This document shows, piece by piece, positions 19,021 through 28,152 of a stretch of 64,000 nt of DNA (the stretch's first letter is position 1; each line of letters starts with the position of its first letter). The position numbers and the translations under genes are program-made. Origin of the DNA: Pantoea sp. Cy-639 (GTDB lineage Bacteria; Pseudomonadota; Gammaproteobacteria; Pseudomonadales; Pseudomonadaceae). The notes beneath the pieces were generated by a model. The model was not told the DNA's origin and did not search any database. It saw nothing but the letters and a program-made list of their open reading frames with translations. The DNA is taken from assembly GCF_011752525.1 (NCBI RefSeq), contig NZ_VWXI01000002.1:310001-374000 (forward strand). Reading direction: 5' to 3'.

Positions 19021-20139
19021 ATGCCTTATCAACCGAACGAACTCTTGTCCAACTATTTCCAAGACAACGGTATCGACCTGAGCCACGTCGACCAGCAACT
19101 GCAACTGGTAGCCCCAAACAGTCCCAACCTGCCGCTGTACAGGGACATGCTGTTGACCGTGTTACGCATGGCCCACGACGACCGCAACCGCTGGAATGCC
19201 AAGATCACCCTGCAGGCCTTGCGCGAACTCGATCATGCGTTTCGCACCCTGGAGCGTTACAAGGGCCGGCGCAAGGTCACCGTGTTCGGCTCCGCGCGCA
19301 CACCACTCGAGCACCCGATGTACGCACTGGCCAGGGAGCTGGGTGCTACCTTGGCACGCTCCGACCTGATGGTCATCACCGGCGCTGGCGGCGGAATCAT
19401 GGCAGCGGCTCACGAAGGCGCGGGCACTGAGCATAGCCTGGGCTTCAATATCACCCTGCCCTTCGAACAGCACGCCAATGCCACGGTCGACGGCACCGAC
19501 AAGCTGCTGCCGTTTCACTTCTTCTTCATCCGCAAGCTGTTCTTTGTCAAGGAGGCCGACGCGCTGGTGCTGTGTCCGGGCGGATTCGGCACTCTCGACG
19601 AGGCACTGGAAGTGCTCACGCTGATCCAGACGGGCAAAAGCCCACTGGTGCCGGTGGTGCTGCTCGACTCACCGGGAGGCAGCTTCTGGCGCGATGCCCT
19701 GGGCTTCATCAGCCGTCAACTGGAAGAGAATCGCTACATCCTGCCCACCGACCTCAAGCTGGTACGCCTGGTGCACAGTGCCGACGAGGCCGTGGAGGAG
19801 ATCAACCAGTTCTACAGCAACTATCATTCCAGCCGCTGGCTGAAGAGCCAGTTCGTGGTACGCATGCACCATCGGCTAAGCGAAGCGGCATTGCATGAGA
19901 TCGAGGAAGGTTTCGCTGACCTGCGCCTGAGCGGCCGCTACCATCAGCAGCCCGATAGCGGCGCCGAACACGAAGAAGGAGACTTCAGCCGCCTGACACG
20001 CCTGACTTTCGCCTTCAATGGCCGAGATCAGGGGCGCCTGCGTGAGCTGGTGGACTTCATCAACCTACCGGAGAACTGGGCCAAACCCCAGCCGATGCAC
20101 ACCACCCAACGTGCGCGCGAAGCCTTGAAAGCGAGCTGA
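19021..20139 (+). CDS. LOG-family protein (TIGR00730; possible nucleotide 5'-monophosphate nucleosidase)
   Basis: A 372-residue protein whose centre is a LOG/lysine-decarboxylase-like fold: VTVFGSARTPLEHPMY, GAGGGIMAAAHEGA, and the catalytic PGGFGTLDEALE motif (PGGxGTxxE). Members cleave nucleoside monophosphates to base and ribose phosphate; the long N- and C-terminal extensions resemble bacterial PpnN-like nucleosidases rather than the short plant LOG enzymes. Substrate is not decidable from sequence. A GAAGGAG ribosome site lies eight bases upstream and a strong bidirectional terminator follows. Confidence 0.85.
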   Translation: MPYQPNELLSNYFQDNGIDLSHVDQQLQLVAPNSPNLPLYRDMLLTVLRMAHDDRNRWNAKITLQALRELDHAFRTLERYKGRRKVTVFGSARTPLEHPMYALARELGATLARSDLMVITGAGGGIMAAAHEGAGTEHSLGFNITLPFEQHANATVDGTDKLLPFHFFFIRKLFFVKEADALVLCPGGFGTLDEALEVLTLIQTGKSPLVPVVLLDSPGGSFWRDALGFISRQLEENRYILPTDLKLVRLVHSADEAVEEINQFYSNYHSSRWLKSQFVVRMHHRLSEAALHEIEEGFADLRLSGRYHQQPDSGAEHEEGDFSRLTRLTFAFNGRDQGRLRELVDFINLPENWAKPQPMHTTQRAREALKAS

Positions 20140-20145
20140 ACGCAA

Positions 20146-20193
20146 AATGCCCCACCTGGCCGGTACCTTTCGGTTCCGGCCAGGTGGGGCATT
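20146..20193. terminator. Bidirectional terminator between LOG gene and recX
   Basis: Eighteen-base arms AATGCCCCACCTGGCCGG and CCGGCCAGGTGGGGCATT around a short loop, between convergent genes. Confidence 0.88.
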
Positions 20194-20195
20194 CA

Positions 20196-20666
20196 TCAAT
20201 AATCGTCGAGGTCACGGCCGCTGAGCAGGCGTCCGATCATCTCCAAGGAGAATCCACGGTAGGCGAGAAAGCGCGTCTGCTGCGCACGACTACGCGGATC
20301 GTGCGGACGCTGGCCTGCAAACTTGCGCTGCCAGACCTCCTGCAACCGCACCGTCCACTCCACTTCACTTTCGCGAAGGGCCTGGTCAATGTCACCGCGG
20401 TTCAGGCCACGCTGCCCCAGCTCCTCGCGAATTCGCGCTGGGCCGTAGCCGGCAGAAGCGCGATAGCGGATGAAACTTTCGAGATAGCGGGCCTCACTGA
20501 GCAGCCCTTCTTCGGCAAGCCGATCGAGCGCAGGCTCGATCAGCTCATCCGCCGCGCCGCGCTGACGCAACTTGCGCGTCAGCTCGACGCGACCATGCTC
20601 GCGGCGTGCGAGAAGGTCCATAGCTGCCCGCCGAACAGCGACGGGGGTGTCGAGTACGGCAGACAT
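20196..20666 (-). CDS. recX: RecX regulatory protein
   Basis: A 156-residue all-helical protein with three tandem RecX repeats ([69 protein letters not shown]). It binds RecA filaments and limits their extension. It begins eight bases after the recA stop and so is translated from the recA transcript, the usual arrangement. Confidence 0.95.
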   Translation of the reverse strand: MSAVLDTPVAVRRAAMDLLARREHGRVELTRKLRQRGAADELIEPALDRLAEEGLLSEARYLESFIRYRASAGYGPARIREELGQRGLNRGDIDQALRESEVEWTVRLQEVWQRKFAGQRPHDPRSRAQQTRFLAYRGFSLEMIGRLLSGRDLDDY

Positions 20667-20674
20667 AGGGCAGA

Positions 20675-21742
20675 TCAGTAACCGGCGTCAGCGTCTGCCA
20701 TATCGTCGGCATCGGCTTCTGCAGCAGCGGCCTTGGCAGCAGCGGCAACGGCACCCGAGGTCAACAGTTTGTCGCGGATCTGCTTCTCGATCTCGGCACC
20801 AATAGCCGGGTTCTCTTGCAGGTACTTGGCCGCGTTGGCCTTACCTTGGCCGATCTTGTTGCCTTGGTAGCTGTACCAGGCGCCGGATTTTTCCACCAGA
20901 CCCTGGGATACGCCCAGATCGATGATTTCGCCGTTGCGGTAGATACCCTTGCCGTAGAGAATCTGGAACTCCGCCTGGCGGAACGGTGGCGAAACCTTGT
21001 TCTTGACGATCTTGACGCGGGTTTCGCTACCGACCACCTCGTCACCTTCCTTTACCGCGCCGGTACGACGGATGTCCAGACGAACCGAAGCGTAGAACTT
21101 CAGGGCGTTACCACCCGTGGTGGTTTCCGGGCTGCCGAACATGACACCGATCTTCATGCGGATCTGGTTGATGAAGATGACCAGGCAGTTGGCGTTCTTG
21201 ATGTTGCCGGTGATCTTGCGCAGCGCCTGGGACATCAGGCGAGCCTGCAGGCCGACGTGCATGTCGCCCATCTCGCCTTCGATCTCGGCCTTGGGTACCA
21301 GGGCGGCCACGGAGTCGACGATGATCACGTCGACAGCGTTGGAGCGCACCAGCATGTCGGTGATTTCCAGTGCCTGCTCGCCGGTGTCCGGCTGGGAAAC
21401 CAGCAGGTCGTCGACGTTGACGCCCAGCTTGCCGGCGTATTCAGGGTCGAGGGCGTGCTCGGCGTCGACGAAGGCACAAGTGGCACCATTCTTCTGGGCC
21501 TCGGCGATGACCGACAGGGTCAGCGTGGTCTTGCCGGAAGACTCCGGACCGTAGATCTCGACGATACGGCCCTTTGGCAGACCGCCGATGCCAAGCGCGA
21601 TGTCCAGGCCCAGGGAGCCGGTGGAGATGGCAGGGATAGCCTGGCGCTCGTGGTCGCCCATGCGCATGACCGCACCCTTGCCGAACTGGCGTTCGATTTG
21701 ACCCAGGGCCGCAGCCAAGGCGCGCTTCTTGTTGTCGTCCAT
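20675..21742 (-). CDS. recA: Recombinase RecA
   Basis: A 355-residue recombinase. The Walker A loop GPESSGKT is at 65-72, Walker B in [14 protein letters not shown], and the DNA-binding loop 2 region [28 protein letters not shown] is intact; the C-terminus is acidic and Ala-rich. It forms filaments on single-stranded DNA, drives strand exchange and triggers LexA and prophage-type repressor self-cleavage, so it is also the likely inducer of the tailocin nearby. The start at 21742 is the family N-terminus MDDNKKRAL; a LexA box lies 42 bases upstream. Confidence 0.99.
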   Translation of the reverse strand: MDDNKKRALAAALGQIERQFGKGAVMRMGDHERQAIPAISTGSLGLDIALGIGGLPKGRIVEIYGPESSGKTTLTLSVIAEAQKNGATCAFVDAEHALDPEYAGKLGVNVDDLLVSQPDTGEQALEITDMLVRSNAVDVIIVDSVAALVPKAEIEGEMGDMHVGLQARLMSQALRKITGNIKNANCLVIFINQIRMKIGVMFGSPETTTGGNALKFYASVRLDIRRTGAVKEGDEVVGSETRVKIVKNKVSPPFRQAEFQILYGKGIYRNGEIIDLGVSQGLVEKSGAWYSYQGNKIGQGKANAAKYLQENPAIGAEIEKQIRDKLLTSGAVAAAAKAAAAEADADDMADADAGY

Positions 21743-21783
21743 TGAAGTCCTCACGTGATCGACGTGGCCCTGACGGCCGGAAT

Positions 21784-21803
21784 AACTGTATAAGTAGCCA
21801 GTA
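21784..21803. promoter_or_regulatory. LexA (SOS) box upstream of recA
   Basis: CTG-N10-CAG at 21786-21801 with TA/AT flanks (AACTGTATAAGTAGCCAGTA), matching the SOS consensus. It lies in front of recA as expected. Confidence 0.88.
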
Positions 21804-21846
21804 TTATTCCACAGGGATTCGTTTCCGCAAACCCCCACTGGGCGAA

Positions 21847-22329
21847 TTACTCCGCGCCGAGCTGTAACAAGCCGTCTAACGCAGCGATCACCGTCTGTCG
21901 GCGCACCGCATCGCGGTCGCCGTCGAAGCGCCGACGCTCGCTGATCACTCGGTCGCCGTCGGCCCAGGCCAACCATACCGTGCCGACCGGCTTGGCGGGC
22001 GAACCACCGTCAGGCCCGGCCACGCCACTGACCGCCACGGCAAAGCGCGCACCACTGGCGGCCCGAGCGCCGCGCACCATGGCCTCGACCACTTCCTGGC
22101 TGACCGCGCCCACTTGTCCGAACAAGGCTTCGGGGACGCCCAACTGACGGGTCTTCTGGACATTGGAGTAGGTGACATAGCCCGCCTCGAACCAGGCCGA
22201 ACTGCCAGGCACACGGGTGATGGCCTCGGCAATGCCACCGCCGGTACAGGACTCGGCGGTGCTCACCTGGGCGTTGAAGCGGCGCAGGTGTTCACCCAGA
22301 CGGGTGGAAAGTACGGTGATCGGGTCCAT
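21847..22329 (-). CDS. pncC: Nicotinamide-nucleotide amidohydrolase PncC (CinA C-terminal domain)
   Basis: A 160-residue stand-alone CinA domain. It shows the family signatures [17 protein letters not shown], the YVTYSN stretch and [12 protein letters not shown], and ends [13 protein letters not shown]. The enzyme deamidates nicotinamide mononucleotide and recycles NAD breakdown products. It precedes recA on the same strand and forms the left border of the tailocin insertion, as in other fluorescent pseudomonads. Confidence 0.94.
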   Translation of the reverse strand: MDPITVLSTRLGEHLRRFNAQVSTAESCTGGGIAEAITRVPGSSAWFEAGYVTYSNVQKTRQLGVPEALFGQVGAVSQEVVEAMVRGARAASGARFAVAVSGVAGPDGGSPAKPVGTVWLAWADGDRVISERRRFDGDRDAVRRQTVIAALDGLLQLGAE

Positions 22330-22388
22330 GGCAGGCTCCTGGCTGGTCTGCGCCCTACCCTACCACCCTGGCCCGCACAGGCAAGGGC

Positions 22389-22889
22389 TCAGCGCGCCAG
22401 GGCACGCACGTAGTCCTGGCAGGCGCGCAGGGCGATCAGTCCACGGTCGCCGTCGTCGGTGATGGCGACAATTCGTCGAGCATGCGCCGGGTCAAGTCGG
22501 GCGCGTACGGCGCCATGATCCAGGCCGCCGGCGGCGGTGGCGGCAGGCACTGTGGCACAACCGGTGTCGCGCTCGACCAGGACCGACAGCCGCAAATCGG
22601 CAGTAGCAAGGCGATCACGCAGGCGAGCCTGAGTCTGTTGGGCATCGGTAAGCTCCTGATAATGAGAGGTCTCACTGGCGCGCAGACGCTGCTCGAGCGT
22701 CTCGCGCCGTTCACGCTCGGCGAGCAACTGTGCGTTGATGGCCTCGACCTGCTCGACTTTCTGCTGCGCCAGCAGGCCCTCCGATTCCGCCAGCGCACGC
22801 TCGTAGCGCCAGGCCTGGAGTTGCCAGGACAAGGCGCAGCCAGCCAGCAGGGACAAGAGCCACAAGCCCAGCTGCAAGCGGCTCAACAC
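22389..22889 (-). CDS. Rz-type inner-membrane spanin
   Basis: A 166-residue protein with one N-terminal membrane helix (LGLWLLSLLAGCALSWQLQAW) followed by a long coiled coil (residues ~30-105, rich in E, Q, R, L) reaching into the periplasm. With Rz1 it fuses inner and outer membranes in the last lysis step. The start GTG 22889 follows GAGGT and overlaps the endolysin stop by seven bases. A separate Rz1 gene lies wholly inside it in another frame. Confidence 0.85.
   Translation of the reverse strand: MLSRLQLGLWLLSLLAGCALSWQLQAWRYERALAESEGLLAQQKVEQVEAINAQLLAERERRETLEQRLRASETSHYQELTDAQQTQARLRDRLATADLRLSVLVERDTGCATVPAATAAGGLDHGAVRARLDPAHARRIVAITDDGDRGLIALRACQDYVRALAR
22436..22645 (-). CDS. Embedded Rz1 outer-membrane spanin lipoprotein
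   Basis: A 69-residue ORF in a different frame inside the Rz gene: MPNRLRLACVIALLLPICGC signal peptide with lipobox PICGC, then a Pro-rich mature part (CLPPPPPAAW). This is the hallmark of Rz1. ATG 22645 has CAGGAG nine bases upstream, a strong ribosome site, so translation is credible. It is the outer-membrane half of the spanin pair. Confidence 0.85.
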   Translation of the reverse strand: MPNRLRLACVIALLLPICGCRSWSSATPVVPQCLPPPPPAAWIMAPYAPDLTRRMLDELSPSPTTATVD

Positions 22890-23434
22890 AATACCTCGCG
22901 CGCCCGCTCCCAGAGCGCCAGGCGCTCGGCCAGGCCGTTGAGGCCACCGTTGATATGCCGGGTGATGCGATTGAACTCGCCCTGGTCGGCCAGCGCGTTG
23001 AGCCCCCGCGAGTGCCAGAACCAGGCCGCCGACTCACAGGCCCAGCGTGGCTGCTCGAGCATCTGTGGCTGCGCCAGCAGGCGCTCGTCGCCAAACAGTG
23101 CACGACTGCAAGCCTGGTAGTTGTTGCGCCCGGTCACCTGGATCAGTCCTCGGCCACAGTACAACTGACCATCGCCATCGGCCTGCGGGGTGTTGCCCAG
23201 GCGCAGGGCCAGGCTGCCGGTGTCGTAGCGAGCCAGGTACTTGTCGCTCCCCAGTTCCTTGACATAGCGCAACTGGCCAGACTCATGCCCGACCTGGGCG
23301 AGAAAGGCGGCGATGCGTTTGGGATGATCGATCTCCCAGTTGGCCATGGCCGTGTTCAGGGCCGGTAGGAAGGTCGCGGCGCGCTGGCCGGCGAGAGGGT
23401 AGATCTGGCGAAGCTGCTGTTCAGTGAGCGGCAT
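22883..23434 (-). CDS. GH19 chitinase-like endolysin
   Basis: A 183-residue lysozyme of glycoside hydrolase family 19. The catalytic Glu region is FLAQVGHESGQLRYVKE, and the substrate-cleft stretch YCGRGLIQVTGRNNYQACS is typical of GH19 phage endolysins. No signal peptide is visible, so it needs the holin for access to peptidoglycan. Start ATG 23434 is preferred because GGAG lies nine bases upstream; ATG 23449 is an alternative. The first 14 bases overlap the upstream Com-like gene. Confidence 0.9.
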   Translation of the reverse strand: MPLTEQQLRQIYPLAGQRAATFLPALNTAMANWEIDHPKRIAAFLAQVGHESGQLRYVKELGSDKYLARYDTGSLALRLGNTPQADGDGQLYCGRGLIQVTGRNNYQACSRALFGDERLLAQPQMLEQPRWACESAAWFWHSRGLNALADQGEFNRITRHINGGLNGLAERLALWERAREVLC

Positions 23435-23630
23435 CGGAAAGTTCTCCATAGCGGTCTGCGGGAACGGCGGCTGGGGCCGCCAGTGGCTCGCTCAGAGGCG
23501 ATGGCTCGAAGCACGCGGCTTTCACATGATTCAAGGTGCGGCAACGGCCACACTTGATCTGGAGCTCGGAAGCGGGAGTGATACGGGCCAGCAGCTTGTG
23601 GCACTGGCCGCAACGTAGAGCGGTGAACAT
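23421..23630 (-). CDS. Com-like zinc-ribbon protein (copy 1), upstream of endolysin
   Basis: A 69-residue protein with four Cys spaced C7-x2-C10-x16-C27-x2-C30 (RCGQC, IKCGRC), followed by TLNHVKA and a Pro/Ala-rich tail. This is the pattern of Mu Com, a zinc protein that binds mRNA and activates translation of the adjacent mom gene. Here it overlaps the endolysin start by 14 bases. No mom-type gene is present. RNA binding is inferred from the family. A near twin lies at 36518, upstream of the lectin gene. An earlier in-frame ATG at 23648 is possible. Confidence 0.75.
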   Translation of the reverse strand: MFTALRCGQCHKLLARITPASELQIKCGRCRTLNHVKAACFEPSPLSEPLAAPAAVPADRYGELSDAAH

Positions 23631-23741
23631 GCATGAGGTCCTGATCATTGAACGCCAGCGGATCCGGCGCGCCCCGATTGCCCGACTATAGGAATCCGGC
23701 CTGGCGCCAGGCACCGGGAAACACTCTCCACGGCAGGTGCC

Positions 23742-24776
23742 TCAGGCCTTGCACAACCCGCTCCGGCGAGGGGCCGCGCCTTTGGCCTTGGCCTTGCCCT
23801 GATGCCCACCGTTGCAGTTCACACTGGTGCGCCAGCCGCTGCTGGTGAACACCTGCTCCACCGACTCGATCAGGTACGTCCCGTCCAGCCCGGCCACGAA
23901 ACCCGTGGCCTGGATGCTGCGCTCGGCGAACAGGTCGGTGCGTCCAGGCATGTCCAGGCGCACGCTGGCGGTGTCGCGGTTGAAACTGGCCAGACGCGCC
24001 CGGGCGGCCTGCTCCGCGGCGGCGCGGTCGGGGTACAGGTGCCGGTCGGTGTACACCGGCTGCAGGCCGTCCGGCGCATCCTCGCTGGCCAGTTCCACCG
24101 TTTGCAGGCGCCCGCTGGCGCTGTCCTGGTGACGGGTCCTGACTGCCTTGTGGGTACTCTTGTCTGCCAGGCGGAACTGCCACTGGCTGACGTCCTCGCG
24201 AGCGATGACCACCACCCCCAGGGCCTTGCCGCTCGCGCTCTGCCCGCCCTGGCGGGGCAGCACCAGCAACTGGCCGTTGGCAAGCTTGGCGGTGCAGTCG
24301 TGCTGGCGGGCCAGGCGGGTGATGAAGTTGAAGTCGGACTCGCTGTACTGGTCGACCCGCGGGATCGACAATGTCACCGGGCATACGGCTTGCCAGCCAT
24401 TGCGCGCGGCAATATCGGCGACGATGCGCTGTAGGCTGGCCTGTTCCCAGCTACCGCTGCGCGTTGTCTTGCCGCTGCCGCGCAGGTCGCTGGCCTTGCC
24501 CCGGATCACCAGGGTGTCGGGTGGACCGGAGAGCTCCACTTCATCGACGGTGTAGCGCCCCAGGCGGCTCAGCGTCTGGCCGGCATAACCCAGGTGCACT
24601 TCAAGCATCGCGCCACGGGTCGGTAGGGCCACGGCCCCATCGCGGGCGTCGATGCGCAACTCGAACTCGTCCGACTCCATGCCGGGCTTGTCCGTGGTCC
24701 GCAGCAGCAACAACCGATCGTTGATCAACAGGGTGATGTCGTGGCCGTCCGCGGTGATGCGAAATTGCGGTTGCAT
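23742..24776 (-). CDS. Tail hub/late control protein D (P2 gpD-like)
   Basis: A 344-residue gpD-like baseplate hub that links the tail tube to the spike and resembles the N-terminal part of VgrG. Visible features are the hub beta-barrel opening (FRITADGHDITLLINDRLLLLRTTDKPGMESDEFELRID) and the conserved QYSESDFNFITRLARQHDC segment. It begins 46 bases after gpX stops. The downstream 111-bp gap before Com copy 1 contains a perfect CCTGGCGCCAGG palindrome. Confidence 0.92.
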   Translation of the reverse strand: MQPQFRITADGHDITLLINDRLLLLRTTDKPGMESDEFELRIDARDGAVALPTRGAMLEVHLGYAGQTLSRLGRYTVDEVELSGPPDTLVIRGKASDLRGSGKTTRSGSWEQASLQRIVADIAARNGWQAVCPVTLSIPRVDQYSESDFNFITRLARQHDCTAKLANGQLLVLPRQGGQSASGKALGVVVIAREDVSQWQFRLADKSTHKAVRTRHQDSASGRLQTVELASEDAPDGLQPVYTDRHLYPDRAAAEQAARARLASFNRDTASVRLDMPGRTDLFAERSIQATGFVAGLDGTYLIESVEQVFTSSGWRTSVNCNGGHQGKAKAKGAAPRRSGLCKA

Positions 24777-24822
24777 GGTCTCGGGCTCCTTGGAAAGAAC
24801 CGCTGCGGGGACGGGCCCCGCC

Positions 24823-25029
24823 TCAGTCCCAGAGTTGCAGGGTATTGCTGGGCGCCGCAGGCAAGGCCGGCAGCAGGATCCTCACCCCCGCGCGAAATGG
24901 CTGGGGCTCGTCCGCCAGGCCCTGGTTGGCCTCCAGCACCGCCTCGACGGTGCCCACGAGGCGTCCGTAGTAGTGCTGGCAAAGGGTGTCCAGCAGGTCG
25001 CCTTCAGACGTTATGCAGGTCCTGGCCAT
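24823..25029 (-). CDS. Tail protein X (P2 gpX-like, LysM-type)
   Basis: A 68-residue small tail protein of the gpX family: TSEGDLLDTLCQHYYGRLVGTVEAVLEANQGLAD is the LysM-like core, followed by LPALPAAP. In P2-like tails it sits near the baseplate hub and may contact peptidoglycan. It overlaps the end of gpU by 26 bases. Confidence 0.9.
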   Translation of the reverse strand: MARTCITSEGDLLDTLCQHYYGRLVGTVEAVLEANQGLADEPQPFRAGVRILLPALPAAPSNTLQLWD

Positions 25030-25849
25030 AGCTCACGAACTCCAGTGAAAAACCTTGTTTGCGTGGAATGCCACCCGCCAGCAGCTGGCTCTGTTCCTCT
25101 TCGATGCTGGTCAGGCACCAGGTGCCAAGCACTTCGCCGTAACCTGTGGTCAGGGACAACGGCATCAACTGGCGGCCGATGCTGCGCAACGTCTGCAACT
25201 GGCCAATGCCGCCCTTGAAGCCTGGGTGGATCGCCCCGCGCAGGGTGATGCTCTCCTCGCCCTGGCTGACCGCCTGTTGCGCGTTGGCGCGACTCAGGCG
25301 CTCCTGCCCGACCCAGCGATAGCGCGTCTGCCGACGCAGTTGATCGAAGGCGGCGGTGTCCAGGTTGAAGTAGAACGGGCTGGCGCCGGGTGTCAGCGGT
25401 TGCAGCACCAACAGGTGGGGGAACGGCTTGACTGCCTCGGCCGCAGGGGTCGCCTCGGGCGCGAAGCCCAGGGTCGACAGCACGCCATTGACGGTCGAGC
25501 GCACCTCACCCACCACCCGGCGGATCGCTGCCCCCGCCTTGGCCGCATGCTCGGCGAAGCCGTCGATGCGGTCACGCACCTGGCGTACAACCGCCACCGC
25601 CTGGTCATACTTGGCCACTACCTTGGCGACATGGGCCTGGGCCCGGTTGATCGCGCGCAAGGTCCGCTGGAGCTTGGCGCCGATGAGCGGGCCAACCCGC
25701 GGCAACCCTTCCAGCTCAGTGACTGCGCCCTTGATATGGTCGATCGCCTCGTTCATCGGATCGAGCATGGCGTCGGCGTGCCGACGCCCTGCCTCTCCCG
25801 CCTTGACCAGGGCGTGCAGCGTGGCTTGCAGCTGCTCCAGATAGGTCAT
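25004..25849 (-). CDS. Tail terminator protein U with N-terminal helical extension (P2 gpU-like)
   Basis: A 281-residue protein whose C-terminal ~140 residues match gpU (FPHLLVLQP, RYRWVGQERLSRANAQQAVSQGEESITLRGAIHPGFKGGIGQLQTLR). P2 gpU is about 160 residues; here ~125 extra N-terminal residues form Ala-rich helices (LHALVKAGEAGRRHADAMLDPMNEAID), a layout shared with R-pyocin relatives. It caps and fixes the tail tube length. It starts 12 bases after the tape measure stop. Confidence 0.85.
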   Translation of the reverse strand: MTYLEQLQATLHALVKAGEAGRRHADAMLDPMNEAIDHIKGAVTELEGLPRVGPLIGAKLQRTLRAINRAQAHVAKVVAKYDQAVAVVRQVRDRIDGFAEHAAKAGAAIRRVVGEVRSTVNGVLSTLGFAPEATPAAEAVKPFPHLLVLQPLTPGASPFYFNLDTAAFDQLRRQTRYRWVGQERLSRANAQQAVSQGEESITLRGAIHPGFKGGIGQLQTLRSIGRQLMPLSLTTGYGEVLGTWCLTSIEEEQSQLLAGGIPRKQGFSLEFVSYGQDLHNV

Positions 25850-25861
25850 GGTTGCTCCTGT

Positions 25862-28138
25862 TCAGAATGGGTTGGGGTGATCGGCAAGCTGTGCGTTGTA
25901 GGCTTGCCGTTGCAAGTCCAGCATCACCCGGCGAACCGCCGCCTCGAGTTCCTGGGCAAGCAGGTTCGGCGCATCGACGCTGCCCTGCACGGTGACCGGG
26001 ACGTTGGCGTTGAAAGTAATCTGCTGGCTGATTGATTGGCCGGTGGCGTTGCCCTGCGGCCGGGCATCCAGCTCAGGCAAGGACAGCACTGGCTGTGGTA
26101 CGGCCGCTGCCATGGCAGGCTGACGGAGTACAACGGTTGCGCCATCACCCGGCCCTTCCAGGGTAACGTCTCGTGCGCCCCTCGAAACCGGTGCCGCTCC
26201 CGAACCGAAAGCCACCGCCGCGAAGGCGCGCCTGGCCACACGGGTGCCCAGTTGCTCGTCCAAGCGCTCCACATGCATTCCTTGAGTCAGGCTCGCCAGT
26301 GAAAGCGCTTTCGCGGGCAGCTCGAACTTTTGTCCCTGACGCCCTTCGGACGAGGGCGCCAACAGACGCCTGGCGATCCGCACACCCACCTCGTCATCAA
26401 CGAACTCGCCGCCTGGTTTGTGTGTGAGGTTGATCAGCGAAACAGCTGGCATTACCGGTTGTCGACGAGGCCCTTTGGCCGACACAGGCATGAGTTTTCT
26501 AGCGATCCTCGCACCGACCTGTTCGTCCAGATACTCGCCGACTGGTCGGTTCGTCCCGTTCATCAAGGAAACGGCTGGCAACGGCCGAGTACGCTTGCGC
26601 TGCGCTTCGAGCGAAACGGACGACAACTGCCTGGCGAGCCGCACCCCGACCTGAGCGTCCAGATGCTGCCTCGTCGGCATAGGGCTGGACGCAAGCAGGG
26701 AAACGGCCGGTAGCGGTGCCTGCCGAGGCGTGAAGTAACGCTTGCCGATTTGCGCGCCGATTTCGCTACCCAGGTTGTCGCCGACAAAGTTGCCGATGAC
26801 TATCCCTGCTTCCATGCCACGTTCACGGCCTATAAGAGGAGAGAGAACACGTCCCAGGTAAACGCCACCCAGCACGCCCCCGATGGCTCCTCCTATCGCG
26901 CCTCCATACCCGGCGCCCTTCTCCTCGGGTGTCTTGGCCAACCATACGGTAGCGACGCTCTTGAGCGCGGCCTCCATCAGGAGGAGTTTGCCGGATCCCT
27001 TGGCTACCTCCTGCAACCCACTCCAGAAACCTGGCTTTGGTTTTACCGCTGCCTCGGCCATTGCCTGCATCACAGCCTTCGAGTTGATACCCGTCGGTGA
27101 AGGGCCGGCATCCGCGCCGAGTGGATAGAGGTCGTCGAGTTGGCTGCCTTTGCCCAACAGTTTGCGCCAGGTCTCTCCCAGCGGCGGCAATCGACTGGCC
27201 CCGGCAGAAACACCAATCGCACCCAACGCCCCCGACGCGGCGAGAACGGTGCCCCACCGCGATGTAGCAGGGTCCACGGGCTCGGCCTGGCGCTCCGGCG
27301 AGGACATCAGCTCCTTGCCCGTGATGCCACCAATCTTGCCCAGCAGGAAAGAGCCCAGCAGCGAGAACGTCGCAGTATTCTTGTTCAGCTTCTTGGCCAC
27401 GCCATGACCTGCAGCGAGGCCAGCAACGTGTCCCGCCAGCCCTCCCCAGGCCTCGCCCTGCTGCTCCGGTGTATCTGCCGTTACGCCCGCATGAATCGAC
27501 TTCATCAAGATATCGAGCGCATTCAAGCGCATGAATTCCTTGGAGAAATCGCTCACGGCCAGCCAGGTACCGGCGGGGCGCCCGGCTGTCGGGGTGGGCA
27601 TGGCGTCCAACCCGAGCGGATAACGGCCCTGCCCGCTCGGGATGACACTGCTGATGTTGTGGTTCTGCAACTGCCAATGGGCAAATGCCTTGCCCAGCAG
27701 CAGCGAACCTCCTGCCGATGCCAGTGAGGTCAGGAAGTCCTCGAACGCCGCCTCTGGACCCGGCGCACTGATACCCGGTGGTTCCCTTGGCATTGCCGGA
27801 CGTTCGGAGACGACCTCTCTCAAACCGGCATTGCCCTTCGTCCTGGCCAACTGCTGCAACAGATCGTTCTGTTCCTGCAGCAAGTCCAGTTCGCGCAACT
27901 GGTTCTGCATGCTGTCCGTGGGTTCTTCATGCAGAACCGGGGTACCGTGCGGCGAAGCCTGCGCATTGTGACCCTGTGAATCAGAAGAAAGCGGGCGCTG
28001 GGTTTCACCCAGGGGATATACCAACGGTGTATCGCCGAGTGCCCTCCCTGCTGCTTCGAACTTTATTTCACGTGGCCCTGATGGCTCCAGGTCGATGGCT
28101 CCGGCAACTCCCAGCGTTCCCGCTTTTCTGTTCGCCAT
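25862..28138 (-). CDS. Tail length tape-measure protein with four tandem ~45-residue repeats
   Basis: A 758-residue protein. It contains Gly/Ala-rich hydrophobic stretches (YGGAIGGAIGGVLGGVYLGRVL) typical of tape measures, and a C-terminal beta-rich tail (QITFNANVPVTVQG). Residues ~476-645 form four imperfect repeats, each with (L/M)PAVSL ... (L/F/V)D(A/E/D)(Q/E)VG(V/A)R(L/I)AR(Q/K/R)L in the first three and a diverged fourth. It sets the tube length. ATG 28138 with AAGGAAG upstream is preferred over GTG 28168. The location between E' and U is the standard position. Confidence 0.9.
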   Translation of the reverse strand: MANRKAGTLGVAGAIDLEPSGPREIKFEAAGRALGDTPLVYPLGETQRPLSSDSQGHNAQASPHGTPVLHEEPTDSMQNQLRELDLLQEQNDLLQQLARTKGNAGLREVVSERPAMPREPPGISAPGPEAAFEDFLTSLASAGGSLLLGKAFAHWQLQNHNISSVIPSGQGRYPLGLDAMPTPTAGRPAGTWLAVSDFSKEFMRLNALDILMKSIHAGVTADTPEQQGEAWGGLAGHVAGLAAGHGVAKKLNKNTATFSLLGSFLLGKIGGITGKELMSSPERQAEPVDPATSRWGTVLAASGALGAIGVSAGASRLPPLGETWRKLLGKGSQLDDLYPLGADAGPSPTGINSKAVMQAMAEAAVKPKPGFWSGLQEVAKGSGKLLLMEAALKSVATVWLAKTPEEKGAGYGGAIGGAIGGVLGGVYLGRVLSPLIGRERGMEAGIVIGNFVGDNLGSEIGAQIGKRYFTPRQAPLPAVSLLASSPMPTRQHLDAQVGVRLARQLSSVSLEAQRKRTRPLPAVSLMNGTNRPVGEYLDEQVGARIARKLMPVSAKGPRRQPVMPAVSLINLTHKPGGEFVDDEVGVRIARRLLAPSSEGRQGQKFELPAKALSLASLTQGMHVERLDEQLGTRVARRAFAAVAFGSGAAPVSRGARDVTLEGPGDGATVVLRQPAMAAAVPQPVLSLPELDARPQGNATGQSISQQITFNANVPVTVQGSVDAPNLLAQELEAAVRRVMLDLQRQAYNAQLADHPNPF

Positions 28139-28152
28139 CCTTATCTTCCTTT

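Noticed and set aside
23699..23712. Perfect palindrome GCCTGGCGCCAGGC between gpD and Com copy 1 as a terminator or operator
   Set aside because: No T run or promoter hexamers lie beside it, and no second copy was found; noted but not supported as a site.
26204..26713. CRISPR-like repeat array in the tape-measure region
   Set aside because: The repeats are protein-level, about 130-140 bp long and diverged, and lie in frame within a tail gene.
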